Shown here in pieces: positions 8,588 to 15,066 of a DNA stretch of 16,906 bases (position 1 is its first letter; every line of letters starts with the position of its first letter). The position numbers were made by a program, and so were the translations under genes. Source of the DNA: Cylindrotheca closterium (taxonomy: Eukaryota; Bacillariophyta; Bacillariophyceae; Bacillariales; Bacillariaceae). The notes beneath the pieces were generated by a model. The model saw only the letters and a program-made list of their open reading frames with translations, ran no database searches and was not told the origin of the DNA. The stretch spans positions 1 through 16,906 of the forward strand of contig CAKOGP040001819.1 in assembly GCA_933822405.4 (NCBI GenBank). The letters are read 5' to 3'.

Positions 8588-8651
8588 CTCAGTTTGAAGT
8601 TGCTCGTTTCGTTTGAAGTATGCATGTTTTGAAACTGAACTTCAAACTGAG
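8588..8651. repeat. 14-bp perfect inverted repeat with 36-nt loop
   Basis: CTCAGTTTGAAGTT (8588-8601) and AACTTCAAACTGAG (8638-8651) are exact reverse complements. Further GTTTGAAG/TTTGAAAC echoes lie in the loop, and a related ACTGAAGAAACTTC sits near 8917-8930. It may be a transcript hairpin or a foldback repeat; function is unknown. Confidence 0.65.
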
Positions 8652-8847
8652 GAAACTTCTGCAGTCTTTGAAATGTATGTTACCAGCGGTAGTTTCAAAT
8701 GCTAAATTCTTCCGCTTTCCCTCCACACCGGTATTCATGCATGTAGCTATTTATTAATACTACCTCAGGTACAGCACTATGCATGGTCCACGTACCAGGT
8801 ACACGTGTACCAAGGATATTTGGTGACGTGCCGACCCGTTAGTTGCG

Positions 8848-8900
8848 TTATTATTTTTTTATATATTATATTTATTTTTTTAAAAATTTAAAAAAATACT
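8848..8900. other. AT-only tract upstream of the CXC gene
   Basis: About 50 bp of nearly pure A/T, with a TTTTTTTATATATTATATTT run followed by a self-complementary TTTTTTTAAAAATTTAAAAAAA stretch, ends about 120 bp before the start codon of the CXC gene. It might serve as a nucleosome-poor promoter element; that is inference. Confidence 0.4.
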
Positions 8901-9019
8901 AGAAAATTCTTACAAACTGAAGAAACTTCGTGCCACAATCAAGATGATAAACAATGGAGTGGAGTAGAAACCCACACAAGAGTGCAATATAAACACTATC
9001 CACAGATCGACGGAGATCG

Positions 9020-10673
9020 ATGGATATCAGAGTATTACAGGTAATGTTAGTGCACCAACCCCGTCAGCGAGCCACCGCTGTTCCGCCTCGTGCTCATGTT
9101 GGGCATGATCATGCTGCTGCAAGAAGACATTTTCTTTTAAGTCACCATCCCAGGGGGGGCTATGATCCAAACGGGTACCCCAATCAGCTATATGCCTTCC
9201 CTGAACCCCAACATCAAGATTATGTACAAGGGCCGCATGATGCCCGATCGTCCCCGCCGAAAGATTCTTCAATTTCGGATGGCTCAGAGGGAATCCGAGC
9301 GACTAATTGCACGTGCAAGAAGAGCCGGTATGTGATTGAAGTGTAGTGATTTCAGATGATACTGTATCGTTGTTCACAGTATCTTTCAAATTTTAGATGC
9401 CTAAAGCTATATTGCCAGTGCTTCGGAAATTCTACAACTTGTGGAAACAAATGTAGGTGCCAATCTTGTCACAATACCATGCAGCACGCTGAACATATTG
9501 AAGTAGCGAAGAACGCAATCCTGGATCGCAATCCTAACGCCTTTGACAGCAAATTTTGTGGTGTACCCGTGCCTCATTTCTTTGGAAATGGCATCGTCAA
9601 GCAGCCTACAAATTGGCACTCGGCACGCGTAGCTTGCACCTCAAAGTCAATTCAACAAACTTTTTCAACCCCTCAACGCTTCAACAAGCTTGGTTGCAAA
9701 TGCAGAAGATCGTTCTGTCTGAAGAAGGTAAAATCAATGACTCTTAGTCTTCATTAAATTCTATTGTCCCTCAAATTTTCTTTTATCATAGTATTGTGAA
9801 TGCTTTCAAAACCAAATGAACTGTGGCTCGCATTGTGGATGCTTAAACTGTAAGAACCATTCTCCCCAAGCGGAAGCGCCCAGAAGAATAGCATTGGTTG
9901 AAGCAATTATTCCCAAGGAAACCCGGGTTGGTTCTAAAGAATCTGTTCCACTGGACAAGGATGTGAGTGCATCTGAAAAACTGTCAGCGCACAGCAAGTC
10001 AGAAGATCGTATGACCATGATTGCAGCGGTCGCAATGACAGAACTTTTTGGAAAAGCTCCAAGACAGGCATCTGGTGGCACATCGAAAGGCGCGGGGGCA
10101 AGTGAAAAACGAAAATTTCACAACAAGGCGAAAAGCAGTCAGTCCAAGAAAGGTGCGTTGAGAGCATCACTTGGAATCAATCACATGAAGTTGAGGAGTC
10201 CGTCGTCTGTTTGCGCCTTTATACCGCAGTCTCGTCGCTACAATATGAGTAATGGAGGGGAACATGGTCCTTCCCGCCATTCATATTTTCCGATACAAAC
10301 ATCGCCAGCTCTGTTTCAGTACCATCATCGTCCTCCGAGGCCCTCACCTACCTACAAGAATGTTATCAAGTCAATTGGACTGCCAAAGGCGTTGAGTTTT
10401 CGGAAGATTTGCTCGAGGTGCGGCCGAGCAAGAGGTGAGCATTCTGAACTCGGATTCGGAAACAAATGCGTCTTCGATGACTGTGGGAAGTGCCATGCTG
10501 GGATTCAAATTCACAAGCAATATGGCAGCCCGATGGGCGTTCTGTGCTGTTTGTCCGTCAAAGAGGGAGCCATTCCTGAACAAGTATGCAGGTATGCACG
10601 CAAAATTCGTGATTTGTCTGCTCGTGCTATGCTCCTGAAATCATTGAAACAAGACAAACAGGAAGTCAATTGA
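9020..10673 (+). CDS. CXC-domain (CRC, tesmin/TSO1/LIN54-type) DNA-binding protein, three exons
   Basis: Exons are 9020-9327, 9397-9727 and 9792-10673. Both introns are GT-AG (9328-9396, phase 2; 9728-9791, phase 0), and splicing restores the family motifs at both joints. The product is 506 residues. The first Cys repeat starts NCTCKKSRCLKLYCQCF (96-112) and continues to C127. The conserved linker RNPNAF is at 147-152. The second repeat starts GCKCRRSFCLKKYCECF (202-218) and ends at C233. In LIN54 and tesmin, each repeat binds three zinc ions and a conserved Tyr contacts the CHR-type site TTYGAA; Tyr is kept in both (Y108, Y214). The inter-repeat spacer after RNPNAF is about 50 residues, longer than usual. 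After a basic low-complexity region comes a C-terminal Cys cluster, CSRCGRARGEHSELGFGNKC and then CVFDDCGKC, probably a separate zinc site. An in-frame stop at 8990 supports the start at 9020, unless another 5' exon exists. Likely a nuclear transcription regulator. Confidence 0.9.
9328..9396 (+). other. Intron 1 of CXC-domain gene
   Basis: Donor CCG|GTATGTG and acceptor CAAATTTTAG. Joining CG to A restores an Arg codon and the canonical CKKSRCLKLYC sequence, which is strong evidence for the exact boundaries. Confidence 0.92.
9728..9791 (+). other. Intron 2 of CXC-domain gene
   Basis: Donor AAGAAG|GTAAAATC and acceptor TTTTATCATAG. The junction rebuilds CLKKYCECF of the second Cys repeat in phase 0. 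Confidence 0.92.
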
Positions 10674-10721
10674 TGACCGATATGCCAATTGCTACGATTC
10701 GAATGACGATAATAGTTTGTG

Positions 10722-11637
10722 CTAAAATAGAGCCACAACCTTTTCATAGACTTGTTCAACTCCCTTGTCGCTTTCGATCGTGTGAACGGTAGTTCCGTTG
10801 TTTTCAAAGTATTGAATGATTGGCAAAGACTCGGCCTTATGTGTCTGGAATCGCTTTCGGATTGTATCAATGTTGTCATCAGACCTTCCGGAGCTCTTGC
10901 CACGTTCTAAAAGTCTGCCTTCCAATACAGATTCAGGGCAGTCAAAACTTAGTACAAATTTTATGTTATGCTTCGCCAAAGTACCTGCCCATGCAGTCAT
11001 GTTCCCATGGCTGCGGGGGAAACCATCAACCTGTTCCCAATGACAATATTCCGTTCAATGAATTTCGCAAAGGTGGACAAAAAGTTCATAGCAAAAATGA
11101 TCGCAGCAGTGGGAGAAGTGTTCAAGAAAATGATCAAGCCTCAAGAATCAGCATCAAAATCCAAAGCAAACGAAAAGTTTCATTTCTTACCAAAAACTTT
11201 GTGACTCCTGATTGCTCGAAAGCTCTGGCCATGCCGTTTTCTAGACATTTACAGGTAATCTCTGAAGGGACGAGCTCTCCTGCAGCAATTTTGGAATTGA
11301 TCAAGTCGCATAGCTTTCCACCATAGTTTCTCTCTGCACGAAGCAAGTCTCCAGCACTCAGATGAACCCAGCCATCAAGACGTTCCTGCACCAACTGACA
11401 TTGAGTTCCCTAGGTACACAAGAGGGTTAGAGCTACGCATAGATCGATTTTTGGCATTCATTCTGAAATGAACTATTTTACCTTTCCTGCCCCAGGACCT
11501 CCCAAGACGAAAACCACATCGCAAGTTGGAAGATCAGTCTTCTTTGTTTTTTGACGACGACCTAAATAGAGAAATAATGCAGTGGTTCCAAGAAACAATC
11601 CATAGGTAAATGGGCAGCGGGTATATCCGTTTGCCAT
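10722..11637 (-). CDS. CMPK: UMP-CMP kinase with N-terminal hydrophobic anchor, three exons
   Basis: Exons are 11637-11482, 11409-11191 and 11030-10722; the introns 11410-11481 (72 bp) and 11031-11190 (160 bp) are GT-AG, phase 0. The product is 227 residues. The P-loop GGPGAGKGT (46-54) is split by intron 1. The NMP-binding segment has LSAGDLLRAE, VDGFPRS (126-132) crosses intron 2, FVLSFDCPE (150-158) follows, and the lid carries ERGKSSGRSDDN (167-178), the UMP/CMP-kinase form rather than the long adenylate-kinase lid. The enzyme transfers phosphate from ATP to UMP or CMP (or dCMP) in pyrimidine nucleotide synthesis. Unlike cytosolic relatives it begins with about 40 extra residues containing a hydrophobic stretch (9-26, PFTYGLFLGTTALFLYLG) followed by RRQKTKK, which looks like a signal anchor or organelle-targeting segment. 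The strong ATG context (A at -3, G at +4) supports this start. Its stop lies 48 bp from the stop of the convergent CXC gene. Confidence 0.93.
11031..11190 (-). other. Intron 2 of UMP-CMP kinase gene
   Basis: Donor TTG|GTAAGA and acceptor GGAACAG|GTTGATGG. Splicing joins VTKFL to VDGFPR, the expected family sequence. Unspliced reading gives an artificial tail and a stop. Confidence 0.9.
11410..11481 (-). other. Intron 1 of UMP-CMP kinase gene
   Basis: Donor GGAAAG|GTAAAA and acceptor GTGTACCTAG|GGAACT. The junction rebuilds the P-loop GPGAGK/GTQC. Confidence 0.92.
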
Positions 11638-12018
11638 TCTCTCAATTGAGCTTCAAGAAAATGCTTTTGTTTATGTACTCGTAGGTAGATAAGGTATGCT
11701 GCTTGAGATTCAATTCATTTTGTACCGCGAAAGGACTACCTCAGTCCTTTTGAATCCGCTTGTACTCTTGGTATCACCCGCCATACCGGTACACATGTAC
11801 TGTAACCCAACAGCACGTAGGAAGGGCCGGAAATGTTAGTCATATGAGTCAATCCCCATACAGTACAGTACTGTATCTTGAAACCGTCCCATAGAACAGG
11901 CCCAAGGTATTGGGACTGTAGAAGCTCCTTCGGTTGGGTACAGAACTAGACCTTAGTCAAAAGGTCCACGTAAGCACTTTCAAGTGCCTCTATATCGTTT
12001 ACACGCGGCTGTTTTTGA
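11638..12018. other. Intergenic 5' flank of UMP-CMP kinase gene
   Basis: No gene was recognised. There are GTAC palindromes near 11790-11800 (CCGGTACACATGTACTG) and 11859-11877 (a self-complementary CAGTACAGTACTG run). The left part presumably holds the kinase promoter. The right end passes into the repeat-rich block. Confidence 0.5.
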
Positions 12019-12241
12019 CCAGGGCGTCCTGCCCTGGATTTTGACACATCAAATTCCGGGAGCGGCCTGAAATGGCAGACTTGCTGGGAATGTCCTCAGA
12101 TATGATAGATTCCCTGGCAAGGATGACGGAAACTGACGTGCCGGTGACAGATTCTGCGCAATGCAGAGCTTGGGCTTCGCTGAATACGAGCCTGCCTAAA
12201 GATTCATTTCATTCGTGGTCGTTCCGTTGAAATGGATGAAC

Positions 12242-12312
12242 TTCGTCGGACACTTCGTCGGACCAACGAAACTTTGTCGAACCTGACGAAACTTCGTCGG
12301 ACCCGACGAAAC
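12242..12312. repeat. TTCGTCGGAC repeat cluster
   Basis: TTCGTCGGAC is seen at 12242, 12254 and 12293, with a variant TTTGTCGAAC at 12273 and interleaved reverse-complement pieces (CGACGAAAC). The segment is partly complementary to the array at 12640-12790, so the two could pair in single-stranded DNA or RNA. Confidence 0.65.
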
Positions 12313-12666
12313 ATGGTCGCAATAGGAATAGGGCAGATTATTTTTAAAACCTCTTGATCGAATGAATCCTAAATCTATCACTCATCTAAGTTAGTATAAT
12401 TCGTTGTTGACGTTTGAATTTCTGAAAGTATGCAACATGTCTGTAAACATCTCTGGCAACTTCGGCATATTGCTGTGGAGAGATAGAACCTGCTATTTTA
12501 TTTAGTTACTGTTTCTTGTTTTCTAGTGTACCGTTTTTTGCCGTTTTTGCATGTCATCCTAGCTTGCCACTACCAGCCCCATAATTCAAATTTGAATTTT
12601 TCGTCACGCAAGATTCTTGCGAGCTCTGAAATCAGTTTCGTCCATTTCATCCATTTCGTCCATTTC

Positions 12667-12752
12667 GACGAAGAATAGTCGGACTTCGACGAGAATAGTC
12701 GGACTCCGACGAGAATAGTCGGACTCCGACGAGAATAGTCGGACTCGACGAA
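12667..12752. repeat. 20-bp tandem repeat array, about four units, self-complementary
   Basis: GAATAGTCGG recurs at 12673, 12693, 12713 and 12733, an exact 20-bp period. The later units are GACGAGAATAGTCGGACTCC. Each unit boundary forms GTCGG-ACT-CCGAC, a perfect 5-bp hairpin. The array is flanked by related inverted pieces (ATTTCGACGAAGAATAGTCG on the left, CGACTATTTTCGTCCATTTG on the right). A period not divisible by three argues against coding. Confidence 0.8.
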
Positions 12753-12996
12753 GGTTCGACTATTTTCGTCCATTTGGACGAAGGTTCAACGGTTCGGAAG
12801 CAGACCAAAAAGGCACGCACGCCGAGTAGTTTTGAAAAGAAAGACGCGCCAGTCAGCCTAACTCGGGTAAACAATTGAAGACTATACTACTCCCCTCATT
12901 TTGTCGGAACGACACCCCCGAAAAGCTGACTCGGCGCGTCTAGGTCCAGTTACAGGCCGCTCCGGGCATCTCGCCCCAGATTTCCAAAACTCACCA

Positions 12997-13020
12997 AATC
13001 CGGGCGTAACGCCCCGGATT
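12997..13020. repeat. GC-rich near-perfect palindrome
   Basis: AATCCGGGCG-TAA-CGCCCCGGATT is palindromic apart from one extra C. It is the best copy of a motif (GGGCRTNNNGCCC then GGATTTT) seen several times between 12.0 and 14.8 kb. Confidence 0.75.
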
Positions 13021-13436
13021 CTTGACATCATCACAATAAAGCTATACGGATGTTAAAACATGTAATGCAGGCAATAATATAGTTTCTAAATCTCTCAAAA
13101 TAATCTCATCTATGTGCTTTCCATTTGCTGTATTGACCGCTTCTGTTAATAGAGGTCATTTCAAGCAAACCTTGAATTCAACGTCTTGGAATCTTTGAAT
13201 GAAAATCGAAACTGTTCTGGATCATGGAAGTCAGCAGAGCAAGGCTTGTCCGTGTAGACGCCCCTTCTGGGAAGTTATACAATGGTACTTCGTTAAATAT
13301 AGTGCACCAGGGCGTATGCTATCTCTCCATACCAATGACATCTACCAACCATTGACCAAAAATTGATTGGTACCCTTTGAAACCATAGGCAAAGGCTCCA
13401 AAACTCTACGAACGACCTTGTTGTGATTAAAATCAT
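13021..13436. other. Non-coding stretch, possible terminal exon on the minus strand
   Basis: No firm gene. On the minus strand a frame from about 13460 down to 13345 reads YTFKLHDFNHNKVVRRVLEP and later LPMVSKGTNQFLVNGW before a TAG. It has a possible acceptor (CTAATAG) in front and could be the last exon of the tentative gene upstream. Otherwise nothing was recognised. Confidence 0.25.
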
Positions 13437-13730
13437 GTAATTTGAACGTATACTATTAGTTATATGTATATAGACTAGAGGAGTATGCACTTTGAATTGC
13501 GAATTCTGGGCTAGACTACATGGAAATTTGAAACAGTCAACCAAGTCACCTGAAGTATGGAGAGAGATCAACAGGAAAGCAGAGTAATTTGAACGTATAC
13601 TATCAGTTATATGTATATAGACTAGAGGAGTATGCACTTTGAATTGCGGATTCTGAGCTAGACTACATGGAAATTTGAAACAGTCAACCAAGTCACCTGA
13701 AGTATGGAGAGAGATCAACAGGAAAGCAGA
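13437..13730. repeat. 147-bp direct tandem duplication
   Basis: Copy 1 is 13437-13583 and copy 2 is 13584-13730, head to tail without a gap. I see three substitutions (TATTAGT/TATCAGT, GCGAATTC/GCGGATTC, CTGGGC/CTGAGC), about 98% identity, so the duplication is recent. The unit is 49 codons, so a minus-strand open frame runs through both copies. Each copy also carries, on the minus strand, an acceptor-like CTCCATACTTCAG|GTGACTTGG. Confidence 0.95.
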
Positions 13731-13865
13731 GCTGAGGACCTCATTTCTGCCACGGCAATCCAAAACTACAGCCAAAATTGATACATGTATGTGTATTGAT
13801 AACTTTTGTCGGGGTCCTACTGGTCTGGGTACCGACACGGCGACTGGAGAGGATTCTTGGCCTCT

Positions 13866-14311
13866 TCTGGAATGAAAAACGAACTTCATCACCAATTTCA
13901 AGTAGGTTCAGTTCAATCATTTTTACCTTGTAAATCGCCATTCCAAGCCCCCCAAGGCTTATCATATATACACCTGGAAGACAGTATGTGTTAGAATAAA
14001 GCATTTTGGAGAAATTAGGCCAACACTTTGACGACTTCAGAATTTTCACATTTCCTTAAATGAATTCTGAACCCTTTTAGTCCAATGTAGGCTTGATTCA
14101 GGTCAAATCTACCAATGATTCCCATACTGCTAGAACTGTAGAGACCCAAAAGATTGATTGGTGTGTAGTAATAGGATTTTACCCTGATCTGACTGCCATG
14201 GGGACTTGACAAACCGTTTCACGAACCAACAGCACAGACAGCACCTGAGATGAAAATCCCAAAATCTTTGGAACCAGACCAAGTAGAGATGCCCCAACAA
14301 AGCACCAGCAT
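13866..14311 (-). CDS. Tentative spliced gene encoding a small membrane protein (partial model)
   Basis: Consecutive GT-AG exons on the minus strand keep one frame: 14244-14183, 14135-14113 (only 23 nt) and 13973-13927 (47 nt), then an exon starting at 13866. Introns are 14136-14182, 13974-14112 and 13867-13926, the last two with strong acceptors (GTCTTCCAG, TTCATTCCAG). The joined reading runs VLSVLLVRETVCQVP, MAVRSG, SSSMGIIG, VYMISLGGLGMAIYK, KRPRI: a hydrophobic helix followed by basic residues, typical of a single-pass membrane protein. A 6-nt first exon (ATGCTG, 14311-14306) is possible but weak. The 3' end is unresolved and may continue through the 147-bp duplication to about 13345. 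I do not recognise the family. It could be a captured gene fragment inside a repeat. Confidence 0.3.
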
Positions 14312-15006
14312 AATTTAGATAAATGTAGCGCCTATCATGACTTGCAATCCTGTGATATCCTCATGTGGGGCCCTCTGTGGGCTGCAAAGAGCGACTCGAC
14401 AGAAAATGTATCAACGAAACAGGTTGATTGTGACATGATTGAGGGCAAATTTCTGGATAGTTTGCATAATGATAGTTGCTTAGGGTCCTCCTGAGGTGAT
14501 GGAGGTGTTGGGGGTGTTGTATTGCGTCAATACACTTATGAATGTTGTTCCATGGTGGTCGGTAGTGTTGATATGATGAGCTGTTTTTATGTGTCAAAAT
14601 CCGGGGCAAGACGCGCGTTTTGGGCAGGGCATCATGCCCTACGACCGGTCTACGTAGAAATCATATTGTAACTTTTGATCCAATGCCCGTATGCACACGT
14701 TTAGACCGGCTTTGGATTTGTTGAAGCAAGACGAAGATATTGTTTATGAGTGTATTTGGGTAGAATCTATAACCTGGAATGTTATGAATCGGTAAAGTTT
14801 ATTTTAGGGCGTCATACCCCGGATTTTGCTTTAGCCATGACTAAACGATAGACATCCACAATTTTCTCTGTGACCCTTCTGTGACTCTTCTGTGAAGGTT
14901 GGTTTACTATTCAAATAGCCAAAGGCTTTTACTGAAGAGATACACTCTGCAGAGTGGCAGCAAACTATTGCTATTACATTTGCTACATATTTGACTTTGT
15001 TGCATC
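14312..15006. other. Repeat-containing intergenic region
   Basis: No gene was recognised. It holds three copies of the GC-rich motif: inverted at 14589-14612, the perfect palindrome AGGGCATCATGCCCT at 14626-14640, and a direct copy at 14806-14827. A short triplication based on CTGTGACYCTT lies near 14870-14897. A GTGGCAGCA sequence at 14954-14962 loosely recalls a tRNA primer site but is not convincing. Confidence 0.45.
14589..14612 (-). repeat. Inverted copy of the 12026-12049 motif
   Basis: On the minus strand this reads GTCTTGCCCCGGATTTTGACACAT, identical at 22 of 24 positions to 12026-12049 on the plus strand. The two face inward about 2.56 kb apart, the geometry of terminal inverted repeats. 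Confidence 0.75.
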
Positions 15007-15066
15007 TTGATTGAAGCGTTTGAAGTGAAAATACAGCACTATGCCTTCTCTTGCAACGGACTCACC

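Larger units (their letters stand above)
8020..9019. other. 1-kb non-coding region with inverted repeats and AT-rich tract
   Basis: No convincing gene is present. The region contains a GGTACCA tandem (8290-8308), two tandem hairpin units with ATTTTTAGTG/CACTAAAAAT ends (8369-8469), a 14-bp inverted repeat (8588-8601 with 8638-8651), a GGTACACGTGTACC palindrome (8798-8811) and an AT-only stretch near 8848-8900. The right part is presumably the promoter of the CXC-domain gene that starts at 9020. Confidence 0.6.
12019..13020. mobile_element. About 1-kb inverted-repeat-bounded element with internal repeat arrays (foldback/MITE-like)
   Basis: The left end has CCAGGGCGTCCTGCCCTGG followed by ATTTTGACACATC and CCGGGAGCGGCCTG (12056-12069). 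The right end has, in inverse order, CAGGCCGCTCCGG (12953-12965) and two GGGCNNNNNGCCC palindromes, the last being AATCCGGGCGTAACGCCCCGGATT (12997-13020). The arms are thus imperfect inverted repeats of about 60 bp. Inside are TTCGTCGGAC repeats (12242-12312) and a self-complementary 20-bp tandem array (12667-12752). No transposase frame is present. This fits a non-autonomous foldback or MITE-type element. Target duplications were not found, so the exact ends are uncertain. Confidence 0.45.

Noticed and set aside
12667..12752. CRISPR-like array
   Set aside because: The units abut without unique spacers and the setting is eukaryotic; it is a simple tandem repeat.
13293..13901. 202-codon minus-strand open frame across the duplication
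   Set aside because: The open length is inflated by the 147-bp in-frame duplication. The peptide has no recognisable features, and splice signals inside suggest another reading. It is described under the duplication instead.
14361..14609. 82-codon minus-strand frame rich in His and Pro
   Set aside because: It overlaps the inverted repeat motif and has no motif or plausible context.
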